From Leifsonia sp. EB41 (GTDB lineage Bacteria; Actinomycetota; Actinomycetes; Actinomycetales; Microbacteriaceae): 64,000 nucleotides of DNA. A model generated the notes under the pieces. It did not search any database. It worked only from the letters and a program-made list of their open reading frames with translations, and was not told the origin of the DNA. The DNA is taken from NCBI RefSeq assembly GCF_041262565.1, contig NZ_JBGCCJ010000001.1:2914001-2978000 (forward strand), written 5' to 3'. Positions 1 to 8,207 of this stretch are shown in pieces. The position numbers and the translations under genes are program-made. The first letter of the stretch is position 1; each line of letters starts with the position of its first letter.

Positions 1-1
1 C

Positions 2-775
2 ATAGTCACCCCGGCTGCGGCGAGCCGACGCGGCGCCGGAATCGCGCGCGGGCTGCACAGCTCGGTGACTGGGTCGGGCGGTCAGCTCTGCACGAAACCT
101 GGCCTCGCCTTCATCCCCGCCGGCGAGGCCGGCGACGCGCTGGTCGCCGAACTGGTTAAGGCGACTATGCGGACCGCGCCTGCGGTCCTCCTGAACGCGC
201 GGATCGCCGACGCGTACCGGGAGATCAGCGCCCGGCTCGCCGAGTCCGCACCCGTCATCGCCGCCGGGGACGGCGACACCGGCCCCGGCTACCGGGTCGA
301 ACCACAGGTGTTGGAGATCGACGCCACACGATTCGGTCCAGAGCACGCGGAGGAGTGCTTCGGACCGCTCGTCGTCGCGGTGCGCTATCGCGACGAGAAC
401 GAGATCGCCGCAGCGCTCGAACGGATCCCCGCCTCGCTGACGGCGACGATCCACAGCGAACCGGGCGATCGCCTCGACGCTCTGATCGGCGCTTTGACCC
501 CGAAGGCGGGACGACTCGTCTTCGACGGCTACCCGACCGGCGTACGCGTCTCGTGGGCGCAGCACCACGGAGGTCCGTGGCCGGCCACGAACACCCAGCA
601 CACGTCCGTCGGGGTTACGGCGATGCGCCGCTTCCTGCGACCGTTCGCGTGGCAGGACGCGCCACAGTCGGTGTTGCCCCGCGAGCTCCGCGACGGCCCG
701 GTCGACCTCCCTCGTCGTGTCGACGGCTCACTCGTCCTGCCGGAGCCGCTCGCGCCAACGGGGTGCGGTTCGTGA
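2..775 (+). CDS. Aldehyde dehydrogenase, C-terminal part (2-oxoglutarate semialdehyde dehydrogenase-like)
   Basis: The window opens inside this gene: the frame is open from base 2, no start is present, and 257 C-terminal residues are visible. The catalytic cysteine of NAD(P)-dependent aldehyde dehydrogenases lies in GQLCTKPG. Tail motifs such as GGPWPATN, TSVGVTAMRRF and RPFAWQDAPQ match the 2,5-dioxovalerate (2-oxoglutarate semialdehyde) dehydrogenase branch as I know it; that enzyme ends non-phosphorylative pentose or uronate breakdown by making 2-oxoglutarate. The NAD-binding half and the general-base glutamate lie outside the window. The stop overlaps the GTG of the next gene (GTGA), so the two are probably translationally coupled. 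The sugar-acid dehydratase and lactonase downstream support the assignment. Family is certain; exact substrate is inferred. Confidence 0.85.
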   Translation: MVTPAAASRRGAGIARGLHSSVTGSGGQLCTKPGLAFIPAGEAGDALVAELVKATMRTAPAVLLNARIADAYREISARLAESAPVIAAGDGDTGPGYRVEPQVLEIDATRFGPEHAEECFGPLVVAVRYRDENEIAAALERIPASLTATIHSEPGDRLDALIGALTPKAGRLVFDGYPTGVRVSWAQHHGGPWPATNTQHTSVGVTAMRRFLRPFAWQDAPQSVLPRELRDGPVDLPRRVDGSLVLPEPLAPTGCGS

Positions 776-1803
776 AGGCGGCGCGCTGGCACGCGCGCGG
801 CGACGTGCGCGTGGAGGAGGTGCCGGATCCGGTGCCCGCGCCGGACGAGCTCATCCTGCGGGTCGAGTGGTGCGGGATCTGCGGCACCGACCTCGAAGAG
901 TACCGGGAGGGACCGATCACCATCCCGGTCGACCGTCCGCACCCGCGGCGAGGCTCCCGGGCGCCGGTCACGCTCGGCCACGAGGTGGTCGGCCGGGTCG
1001 CCGTTGCCGCAGCCGATGGCAGTGGGCCGCCGATCGGCGCGCTCGTCGTTCCGGACGTCGTGATCGGTTGCGGCGAATGCTGGTGGTGCCTCCGCCACCA
1101 GGAGGGGCTGTGTGTCGAGCTGGCGGTGCGCGGTCAGACTGAGGACGGCGGCCTCGCCACCTTCATGGCCGCGCGCGCCCGCACCTGTCTGGTCGTTCCC
1201 GAGGGCGTCACTGCGGCCGAAGCGGCCCTTGTCGAGCCGGCCTCCGTCGCCGTGCGCGCCCTGGCCAAGGCCGGGTCGGTCGCCGGCGCGAGCGTCGCCG
1301 TGGTCGGCGGGGGGACGATCGGACAGCTGGTCGCCCGGGTCGCTGCCGCTGTAGGGGCCGCCCACGTGATCGTCGTCGACCCGGTCGCGGAGCGCCTCGC
1401 GCTCGCACGCCGGCACGGCGCCGCCGCGCTCCGTCCCGACGAGGTGGATGGCGTCTACCGCACCGTGGACGTCGCCGTCGAAGCAAGCGGCGCAGCCTCC
1501 GCCCTCCCGCTCGCCGTCCGGCTCACTCGGCGCGGAGGCATCACCGTCGCGTTGGGTATCGCCCCCGAGCCGGTGGCACTCGACCGCATCGACCTGGTGC
1601 TCGGCGAGAAGCACCTCGTCGGGTCCGCCGCCCATCTCTGGGACGACGACAGCTCCGTAGCGCTCGACCTCATCGCGTCCGGCCGCGTGCAGGTGGCCGA
1701 CCTCGTCAGCCACCGCGTCCCGCTCGATAACGTGCTCGACGCGATCGAGCTCCTCGACAACCGGGACCCGACCGTGCTGAAAGTGCTGGTCGACTGTGCC
1801 TGA
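772..1803 (+). CDS. Zinc-dependent medium-chain alcohol dehydrogenase
   Basis: The gene encodes 343 residues. I start at GTG 772, which overlaps the upstream stop and gives the usual N-terminus VKAARWHARGDVRVEE; the frame further upstream is only open by chance. The GroES-like domain carries the catalytic zinc cysteine (WCGICGTD), the GHEVVG motif, and four structural-zinc cysteines in CGECWWCLRHQEGLC. A Rossmann domain with VVGGGTIGQL follows. The family oxidises secondary hydroxyls of polyols or sugar acids with NAD(P). It lies between a semialdehyde dehydrogenase and a sugar-acid dehydratase with overlapping ends, so a sugar, polyol or aldonate substrate is likely. Related families include galactitol, L-threonine and L-galactonate dehydrogenases, and I cannot tell them apart from sequence alone. 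Confidence 0.88.
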   Translation: MKAARWHARGDVRVEEVPDPVPAPDELILRVEWCGICGTDLEEYREGPITIPVDRPHPRRGSRAPVTLGHEVVGRVAVAAADGSGPPIGALVVPDVVIGCGECWWCLRHQEGLCVELAVRGQTEDGGLATFMAARARTCLVVPEGVTAAEAALVEPASVAVRALAKAGSVAGASVAVVGGGTIGQLVARVAAAVGAAHVIVVDPVAERLALARRHGAAALRPDEVDGVYRTVDVAVEASGAASALPLAVRLTRRGGITVALGIAPEPVALDRIDLVLGEKHLVGSAAHLWDDDSSVALDLIASGRVQVADLVSHRVPLDNVLDAIELLDNRDPTVLKVLVDCA

Positions 1804-2953
1804 GCCCACCACGCGCATCTCCGCCGTCGATACGTTCGCCACCTTCGGAGGCGTGCGCAACTGGCTGTTCGTCCGGGTCACCACCACCGACGGGCTGCAC
1901 GGCTGGGGCGAGGCGTCCACCGAGCTGTGGGAGTCCACCGTCGAGGCCGCCGTCCACGAGCTTGGGAACCGCCTCCTCGGTTCCAATGCCCTCGCCACCG
2001 AGCCGCTCTGGCAACGCGCCAACCGCCACGGATTCTGGCGGGGAGGGGTCGTGCTCTCCAGCGCGCTCGCCGCCATCGACCAGGCGCTCTGGGACATCCG
2101 GGGTCGCTTCCACGGGGTCCCGGTGTACGCCCTGCTCGGCGGCCCGTCGCGAGAGTGGATCGAGACGTACCGCCACGTCGGCATCTACGACCCGGACCGG
2201 CTGGCCGAGGAGGCACGCGCCCTGATCGCCGCCGGCACCCGCACGCTCAAGACCGGTGCGTGGGTCGCCGACAGTCCGGCGCCCGAGCGCGAACGCCTTC
2301 GCAGGGCCGAGCATCGCCTACGGACCTTGCGCGAGGCCGTCGGCGACGACGTCGAGATCCTCATCGACAACCACGGCCGCGCGCGCCCCGACGAGGCGAT
2401 CCGGTTGATCGAGACGGCGGCTGCCTCACGTCCACGCTGGATAGAGGAACCGATTGCGCCGGAGGCGCCCGAGCTGGTAGCACCCGTGGCCGAGGCCGCG
2501 CGTCGGCACGGAATCTCGATCGCTCTCGGGGAGCGCTTGTTCTCGCGTTGGGAGTTCCGGCCCGTCCTCGAACGTCAGCTCGTCGATGTCGTCCAGCCCG
2601 ACCTCTGCCACGCGGGAGGGATCACCGAGGTGGTCAAGATCGCCTCCCTCGCCGAGGTCTACCGCGCCGTCGTCGCTCCACACAACCCGGCCGGTCCAGT
2701 CTCGACGGCCGCGGCCGCGCACGTCGGGATGGCGATCCCGAACTTCGACATCCTTGAACTCTGCATCGATGGCCCACGAGCATCGGAGGTCGTCGCTGAG
2801 CCGTGGACGCTCGACGGCCATCGTCTCCTTGTGCCGGATCGACCCGGACTGGGTATCGACCTCGACGTGGAGGCCATTCTCGACCAGCCGCCGAGACCCA
2901 TTGTGGTCCCGAGTGAGGCGTACGCCGCCGACGGCAGCGTACGAGACGTCTAA
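1796..2953 (+). CDS. Mandelate racemase/enolase-superfamily sugar-acid dehydratase (galactonate dehydratase-like)
   Basis: The gene encodes 385 residues from GTG 1796, overlapping the previous gene by 8 bases. The metal ligands are visible as D191 (in IDNHGR), E217 (WIEEPI) and E246 (ALGERLF); candidate acid/base histidines are H193 and H296 (APHNPAGP). Their spacing follows that of E. coli D-galactonate dehydratase as I recall it (D183, H185, E209, E235, H285), offset by 8 residues before and 11 after one short insertion. The family dehydrates aldonates to 2-keto-3-deoxy acids. Neighbouring lactonase and semialdehyde dehydrogenase genes suggest the sequence lactone, aldonate, 2-keto-3-deoxy acid, 2-oxoglutarate. 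The stereochemistry of the substrate cannot be read from the sequence. Confidence 0.87.
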   Translation: MPEPTTRISAVDTFATFGGVRNWLFVRVTTTDGLHGWGEASTELWESTVEAAVHELGNRLLGSNALATEPLWQRANRHGFWRGGVVLSSALAAIDQALWDIRGRFHGVPVYALLGGPSREWIETYRHVGIYDPDRLAEEARALIAAGTRTLKTGAWVADSPAPERERLRRAEHRLRTLREAVGDDVEILIDNHGRARPDEAIRLIETAAASRPRWIEEPIAPEAPELVAPVAEAARRHGISIALGERLFSRWEFRPVLERQLVDVVQPDLCHAGGITEVVKIASLAEVYRAVVAPHNPAGPVSTAAAAHVGMAIPNFDILELCIDGPRASEVVAEPWTLDGHRLLVPDRPGLGIDLDVEAILDQPPRPIVVPSEAYAADGSVRDV

Positions 2954-2978
2954 GGAACATAACGGAAGTAGGTATCAG

Positions 2979-4142
2979 ATGGCACGGGCCGTCACCATGT
3001 GGGAGTTCTCCTGGCTGCTGCGGCGGCAAGGGGAGCAGCGCGAGTACGCCGACACAGAGCGGGTGCTCGACGAGCTCGCCGAACGCGGCTACGACTGCGT
3101 CCGAATTGACGCGTTCCCACACCTCATCGCCGCCGACAGGGATGGACACACGAGCGGCACGTTCGCCGTGCACCCTCAGCCAGACCATTTCATGTGGGGG
3201 CCGCACGGCGGCAACGTGACCGTGGTGGACCCGGCGGGCGCACTGGCCGCGTTCGTCACCGGTTGTCGCGACCGCGGGATCACCGTCGCCCTATCCAGCT
3301 GGTTCAACGACGACGACGAGCACCGGCGTCTCGGGATCGAGACCCCGGCCGACCTCGCGCGGGTGTGGGAGGAGACGCTCGGCGCGCTGGAGGCCCGCGG
3401 CCTCCTCGACGCTATCGAGTACGTCGACCTGTGCAACGAGTTTCCCCTCGACGACTGGCTTCCGGCCGCGCACGAAGCGATCTTCGGCCGCCCGCAGGAC
3501 ACGCAGCCGAGCATCCCCGGTCAGGCCGTCGAGGGGGGCTGGGTCTGGAGCGCGGAACAGCGCGAGCGTATCCGCGCCTACTTCGCCGCGGTCAATGGCC
3601 TCCGGGCGCGCTGGCCGCAGTTGCGGTTCACGGTGTCGGTCGCTCCGGTCTCCGAATCGGTCTACGACCTCGACTACCGCGACCTGGATCTCATCGAGAC
3701 CCACATCTGGCTCTCCAGCAACGTGGCCGAGTTCGCTGCTGCCACAAACTTCTCGCTCGACGAGTACGGGTTCCCCGGGGCGTGGCAAAAGCAGGTCGAC
3801 AGCCTTGACGACGTCTACTGGCCTCACCCGGAGCGATGGCACCGCCGGCTCGGGGAAGAGATGGCGCGCTGGGCCGCTGTCGCTCGAGCCCAAAACCGTT
3901 CCCTCTGGACCACCGAGGGTTGGTCGCACATCTTGCTCGACGATTTCACCTCACCTTTGGGGCACCACGCCTGGGACTATGTGAAATCCGTCGCCGAATA
4001 TGCCGTCCCGAAAGCGCTCGCACTCGGGTGGGAAGGTGTGTGTACATCCAATTTCGCAGAGCCGCACTTCCCGGAGCTCTGGGCCGATGTCGAGTGGCAT
4101 CGGACCATGACCGACCTAATCCGGAACCACACGGCGTCGTGA
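2979..4142 (+). CDS. Cellulase-like TIM-barrel glycoside hydrolase (clan GH-A type), cytoplasmic
   Basis: The gene encodes 387 residues. ATG 2979 is preceded by a weak purine stretch (GGAAGTAGG), and upstream in-frame residues belong to the shadow of the previous gene. It has the layout of the bacterial cellulase-like family of retaining TIM-barrel glycosidases. The likely acid/base is E154 in DLCNEFPLDD and the likely nucleophile is E313 in LWTTEGWSH. There is no signal peptide, so it would act on an imported small glycoside. It ends in GTGA overlap with the SMP-30 gene and so is part of the same operon, perhaps releasing the sugar that the other enzymes oxidise. The substrate is unknown. 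Confidence 0.75.
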   Translation: MARAVTMWEFSWLLRRQGEQREYADTERVLDELAERGYDCVRIDAFPHLIAADRDGHTSGTFAVHPQPDHFMWGPHGGNVTVVDPAGALAAFVTGCRDRGITVALSSWFNDDDEHRRLGIETPADLARVWEETLGALEARGLLDAIEYVDLCNEFPLDDWLPAAHEAIFGRPQDTQPSIPGQAVEGGWVWSAEQRERIRAYFAAVNGLRARWPQLRFTVSVAPVSESVYDLDYRDLDLIETHIWLSSNVAEFAAATNFSLDEYGFPGAWQKQVDSLDDVYWPHPERWHRRLGEEMARWAAVARAQNRSLWTTEGWSHILLDDFTSPLGHHAWDYVKSVAEYAVPKALALGWEGVCTSNFAEPHFPELWADVEWHRTMTDLIRNHTAS

Positions 4143-5002
4143 GAGCCGAGCAGCTCACCGGCCCGCTGTGCGAACACGGCGAGGGTCCTGCCTGGTCGGA
4201 ACGCTGGGCAGGGCCGCGGTGGGTGGACATGCTGGCCGGTGACGTCCTCGAACTGCAGCCGGACGGGTCCGTGCGGCGCAGACATACCGACCGCGTTGCT
4301 GCGTTCACCCGGCCTCGCTCGGGTGGAGGCTGGATGGTCGCCGGCCGGTCCCGACTGTCGGCGACGAGCGGGGACGACCTCGATGCGAAACTCGACGTAG
4401 GGCCGGAGCTCTGGTCGGCCGCCGACGTGCGCAGCAACGATGGCGCCTGCGCACCGGACGGCAGCCTCTTGCTCGGCACGATGGCCGATGATGCGACGGA
4501 AGACCGCGGGTTCCTCGCCGCTGTCGAGCGGGGCGACACACGACGTGTGTGTGCGGCCACCATCTCAAACGGTCTCGGTTTTACTTCCGACGGCGGCGCA
4601 CTCTACATCGACAGCACCTTGCGCCGCATCGATCGTTTCGACTGGGATCCGATCCACGGTCTGACAGGGAGGCGTCCCTGGGTCGACGTGTCGCACGCTC
4701 CCGGTATCCCGGACGGTCTGTCGGTCGCAGCAGACGGCGGTGTCTGGGTGGCGTTTTTCGGTGGCGCAAGCGTGCGGAGATACGGACCGGAAGGCAGGGA
4801 GGAGGCGGTAGTGCCCATCCCCGTCGCGCAGCCGACGGCCGTCGCGTTTGTTGGAGCGGGGGAGCTGGCGGGCGGCCTTGTCGTCACCACTTCCCGTTAC
4901 GCACTCGGCGCGGCCGCGGAGCGGAGTGCCGGAGCGCTTTTCGCGATCCCGGGCGCCGGAGAGGGCGCCCGGGTCCACGAGTGGAGCGGCGAGCTGCGGT
5001 GA
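4139..5002 (+). CDS. SMP-30/gluconolactonase-family lactonase
   Basis: The gene encodes 287 residues from GTG 4139, overlapping the previous stop. It is a six-bladed propeller metal-dependent lactonase by sequence: a glutamate in CEHGEGPAW near the N-terminus, SNDGACAPDGSLLLGTM and ISNGLGFTSDG supply the expected metal-binding Glu, Asn and Asp positions, followed by GIPDGLSVAADGGVWVAFF. The family hydrolyses sugar lactones to aldonates. That would place it after an aldose dehydrogenase and before the dehydratase at 1796-2953. A GC-rich 10-bp hairpin (4948-4973) lies just before the stop; it may help termination or may only reflect coding sequence. The gene converges on the minus-strand permease with only 7 bases between stops. 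Confidence 0.87.
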   Translation: MRAEQLTGPLCEHGEGPAWSERWAGPRWVDMLAGDVLELQPDGSVRRRHTDRVAAFTRPRSGGGWMVAGRSRLSATSGDDLDAKLDVGPELWSAADVRSNDGACAPDGSLLLGTMADDATEDRGFLAAVERGDTRRVCAATISNGLGFTSDGGALYIDSTLRRIDRFDWDPIHGLTGRRPWVDVSHAPGIPDGLSVAADGGVWVAFFGGASVRRYGPEGREEAVVPIPVAQPTAVAFVGAGELAGGLVVTTSRYALGAAAERSAGALFAIPGAGEGARVHEWSGELR

Positions 5003-5009
5003 CTTCGGT

Positions 5010-5843
5010 TCAGCCCTTCGATCCCGCGAACGAGAGCCGGTCCTGGATCTGTCGGCTGAGCCCGACGTACACCAGCAGCGGAGGCCACACCGAGACGAAG
5101 ATGGCGCCGACGAGGTAACCCCAGAACGTGGTGAACGTCCCCTGGAACTGGGCGAGCCCGAGCGGGACGGTGAAGTTCTCCGCCGACCGCTCGTACACGA
5201 GAGGGAAGAGGAAGTCGTTCCAGATCCACAGCGCGTAGACCGTGCCGACAGTCGCGAACGCGGAGCGCGTCATCGGAAGGACGACCCGCCAAATCGTGGT
5301 GAAGAGCCCCGCCCCGTCGATGCGGGCCGCCTCCTCGAGCTCGACCGGCACCGCCATGAACGCGGCGCGCAAGAAAAGGATCGCGAACGGTGCCCAACTC
5401 AAGTACTGCAGGATCAGCGCGACCAGGGTGTCGCTGAGACCGAACGCCGACATCTGCAGCGCTGAGGGGAGGACGATCGTCTGGGCCGGGATGAGCTGAC
5501 CGGCGACGAAGATCGCGAAGAGGATCGCCATGCCGGCGAATTTCATTCGGGCGAACGCGTAGGCCGCGAGGCCCTCGATGATGAGGATGCCGGTGACCGA
5601 AACGATCGTGATCAGGGCGCTGTTGATGTACAGAGACCCAAACGCGCCCTGGTTCCACGCGTTGACGATGTTGTCGAAGTTCAGCGAGGTCGGTAGCGAG
5701 AACGGGTTGCCGATGATGTCGGAGGACTTCTTGAACGCGCTCGTCGTGACCCAGAGCAGCGGGAACAGCACGACGATCGCGAGTGCGCACAGCCAGACGT
5801 AGGAGCCGACTTTCGCCGGAAGTGAGAAGCGTGCGAATTTCAT
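5010..5843 (-). CDS. Carbohydrate ABC transporter permease (MalG-type)
   Basis: The gene encodes 277 residues from ATG 5843, 7 bases after the partner permease; an upstream in-frame extension (to 5945) is low-complexity and overlaps the partner, so I rejected it. It has about six membrane helices and the cytoplasmic-loop motif EEAARIDGAG with which inner-membrane permeases contact the ATPase. The C-terminus SRQIQDRLSFAGSKG is typical of MalG-like subunits. With the permease at 5851-6786 and the lipoprotein at 6794-8149 it forms one importer. No ATPase gene is linked, which is common in actinobacteria that use a shared MsiK-type ATPase. The substrate is unknown but presumably feeds the enzymes on either side. 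Confidence 0.92.
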   Translation of the reverse strand: MKFARFSLPAKVGSYVWLCALAIVVLFPLLWVTTSAFKKSSDIIGNPFSLPTSLNFDNIVNAWNQGAFGSLYINSALITIVSVTGILIIEGLAAYAFARMKFAGMAILFAIFVAGQLIPAQTIVLPSALQMSAFGLSDTLVALILQYLSWAPFAILFLRAAFMAVPVELEEAARIDGAGLFTTIWRVVLPMTRSAFATVGTVYALWIWNDFLFPLVYERSAENFTVPLGLAQFQGTFTTFWGYLVGAIFVSVWPPLLVYVGLSRQIQDRLSFAGSKG

Positions 5844-5850
5844 GGCGTTC

Positions 5851-6786
5851 CTAACGGGGGGCTTTCTCGCCGCGGGTGATCCGGAGCTGGATGACTGCGA
5901 TGATGCAGAGGATGACGAACAGGGCGACGCCGATCGCGTTGCCATAGCCGACGTCGTTGCCGCCGAAGGAGACGCTATAGAGGTACGTCACCAGCGTGTC
6001 CGACGCGTGGAACGGCCCGCCGGCGGTCATGACGTAGACGGTGTCGAAGAGCCGGAACGAGTTGATGAATCCGAGCAATACGACGACCGACGCGACCGGC
6101 TTGATCGTCGGCAGCACGATCTGCCACAGGATGCGACCCTGCGACGCCCCGTCCACCTCCGCCGCCTCACAGATCTCGTCATTCACCTGCGTCAGAGCGC
6201 TGAGGAAGAGGACGACGGAGAAGCCGAAGTTCTGAAGGATGTACGTTGCGGTCACCGACGGCAGTGCCCACTTCGCATCTCCGAGCCACGGTTGCGCCCA
6301 CGCACCGAGCCCGACTGCGCGAAGCCCCTCGTTGATCAGTCCCTGCGACGGGCTGAAGAAGAAGATCGCCAGCATTGCCATCGCGACGGTGGAGATGACG
6401 ACCGGCGCGAAGAAGACGATCCGGAAGAACGCGCCGCCGCGGATACCCGCGTGGATGATCGCGGCGAGGACGAAACTCCCCGCGGACATGAAGAAGAACA
6501 CCATGACAGCGACGAACACATTGTGCCCGAAGCTGCTCCAGAACAGGCCGTCCGTGAACAGTCTTTGATAGTTGGCGACTCCGACGAACTTGATGTCCGC
6601 CAGGTTGATGCCATTCCACGAGGTGAAGCTGAGCACCACGGCCCCGACGATAGGCACGAGCTGGAACACCGCGTAGAGGATGCCGGCAGGTGCGATGAGC
6701 GCGTACGCCTTCCACGACGGCTCCGCGCCGGCGCGTGACACGCGCCGGACGCGGAGCTTCGCAGTCGAGATCACTGCTGTTGCCAT
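5851..6786 (-). CDS. Carbohydrate ABC transporter permease (MalF-type)
   Basis: The gene encodes 311 residues with about six membrane helices after a basic N-terminus. The ATPase-contact loop reads CEAAEVDGAS. It lies 7 bases after the binding-protein gene and 7 bases before the second permease, in a single minus-strand transcription unit. A helix such as LIAPAGILYAVFQLVPIVG at the start of the membrane domain is typical of MalF/UgpA-like subunits. It would form the heterodimeric translocation pore with the 5010-5843 product. Confidence 0.92.
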   Translation of the reverse strand: MATAVISTAKLRVRRVSRAGAEPSWKAYALIAPAGILYAVFQLVPIVGAVVLSFTSWNGINLADIKFVGVANYQRLFTDGLFWSSFGHNVFVAVMVFFFMSAGSFVLAAIIHAGIRGGAFFRIVFFAPVVISTVAMAMLAIFFFSPSQGLINEGLRAVGLGAWAQPWLGDAKWALPSVTATYILQNFGFSVVLFLSALTQVNDEICEAAEVDGASQGRILWQIVLPTIKPVASVVVLLGFINSFRLFDTVYVMTAGGPFHASDTLVTYLYSVSFGGNDVGYGNAIGVALFVILCIIAVIQLRITRGEKAPR

Positions 6787-6793
6787 GAGGTTT

Positions 6794-8149
6794 CTAGCCG
6801 TTCGCCTTCTGGGCGGCCTCGGTGGCCGACTCCAGCTGCTGCGCGAGCTGCTGGGGGGTGATATCGCCCGACATCAGGCCCACGCTGCCCTGCCAGATGT
6901 ACTTCGTGTAGATGTTCACGTCGATGCCCTGGTCGTTGTAGAGGGCGGAACCGTCCGAGCCGGTGTCCTTGACGAAGCCGGAGATGGTGTTCCACTGCGT
7001 CTTGATGGACTTGTCGACGTCAAGCGCGCTGCTGTTCGTCTTGTACGGCATGAACGAGAGCGATTCCTTCTGGTACTGGCTGGCCACCTCCGGCCGGCTG
7101 AGGTACTCGAGGAACTTCTCCGTCGAGGCTGTGTCGGCCTTCTTGCTCACCATGAGCACCGAGTTGGCGATCGTGATGTCGGTGCCCTTGCCCTTGCCGT
7201 CCTTGAACGGCGGGAACAGCATGACACCTGGCGTGAACGACGGCTGAGATGCCTGGATGGTGTTCAGGAACCAGGAGCCCATCTCGTAGAACCCGACGTC
7301 ACCCTTCAGGAAGAGCGAGTCAGCTGTCGCCTGCGCCTCGCCGAGGAAGCCGTCCTGGAAGTAGGGCTTCATGTCGACGTACGCCTGAAGTGCGTTCACG
7401 ACCTCCGGGTCGGTCCACTTGGGGGTGTCCGGCTGGCCGGCGCTGACACTGCGGTCGTAGAGCTGCTGGGTAGCCTTCGAACCAAGCGCACGCTGGACCA
7501 GGTCGTTCAGGTAGTGACCGCCGGGCCACTGGTCCTTCGCGCCGATCACCGCAGCGTTGCCGCCGGCCGACTTGATTTTCTTCATCGCGGCGAGCATGTC
7601 CTCAAAAGTGTGGATCGAGGACGCCTCGATGCCGTACTTCTTGAGGTAGACCGGGTTGAACCAGATCAGGTTGCCGACGTTGTAGCCGGTGCTGACTCCA
7701 TACACCTTGCCTTCGTAGGTGTTGCCGGTGACGGCTCCGCCGAGCGCCCTCGACTTGATGGTGCTGTTGTAGAAGGAAGTGATGTCCTGGATGACGCCCG
7801 ACTTCGCGAAGTTGTAAACCTCGGGCCCAGAGATGTCGCTCGCAAGCGACGGCGGATTGCTCGACGAGAGCGCGGTGCGCACCGCCGGCTGGTAGGTCGA
7901 GCCGCTGTTCGGCTGGACCTGGTTCTGCACTTTGATGCCGGTCGCCTTGGTGAAGCCGTCGAACAGATGCTGTGCGGCGACCTTTCCGACGGGGTCGGAC
8001 CAACGGTTCATGACACTGATGCTGCCTGAACCGCTCGAACCGGAGCTCGAGCAGCCGGCGAGGGCAAGCCCGACGACTGCGGCTCCTGCCAGCAGTGTCG
8101 CCAGGCGACGTCGGACGCGGCGACCCTCGCGCCGTTGTGTTGACTTCAT
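6794..8149 (-). CDS. Sugar ABC transporter substrate-binding lipoprotein
   Basis: The gene encodes 451 residues. I chose ATG 8149 because a GAGGAGAGAC ribosome-binding sequence directly precedes it; an upstream ATG at 8179 has none. The signal peptide ends in a lipobox (LALAGCSSS), so the protein is anchored outside the membrane. The rest is a cluster B/D extracellular solute-binding fold (VMNRWSDPVGKVAAQHLF near the N-terminus, GSWFLNTIQ later). It begins the importer unit 58 bases after the AraC-type regulator gene in the same direction. That gap contains a short hairpin (arms 8171-8177 and 8182-8188) that could be an operator or attenuator. Confidence 0.93.
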   Translation of the reverse strand: MKSTQRREGRRVRRRLATLLAGAAVVGLALAGCSSSGSSGSGSISVMNRWSDPVGKVAAQHLFDGFTKATGIKVQNQVQPNSGSTYQPAVRTALSSSNPPSLASDISGPEVYNFAKSGVIQDITSFYNSTIKSRALGGAVTGNTYEGKVYGVSTGYNVGNLIWFNPVYLKKYGIEASSIHTFEDMLAAMKKIKSAGGNAAVIGAKDQWPGGHYLNDLVQRALGSKATQQLYDRSVSAGQPDTPKWTDPEVVNALQAYVDMKPYFQDGFLGEAQATADSLFLKGDVGFYEMGSWFLNTIQASQPSFTPGVMLFPPFKDGKGKGTDITIANSVLMVSKKADTASTEKFLEYLSRPEVASQYQKESLSFMPYKTNSSALDVDKSIKTQWNTISGFVKDTGSDGSALYNDQGIDVNIYTKYIWQGSVGLMSGDITPQQLAQQLESATEAAQKANG

Positions 8150-8207
8150 CGTCTCTCCTCTTGGTGGGGGACCGGTCAATGGACCAGTCGGGTGGGGGTT
8201 CCCCCGG

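Noticed and set aside
355-771. N-terminal extension of the zinc dehydrogenase frame
   Set aside because: It overlaps the aldehyde dehydrogenase and is Arg-rich noise. GTG 772 gives the normal family N-terminus and a GTGA junction.
4948-4973. Terminator hairpin inside the SMP-30 gene
   Set aside because: The 10-bp stem is perfect but lies within conserved-looking coding sequence with no T-run. It may only reflect Gly/Pro-type codons, so it is noted in the gene entry but not called separately.
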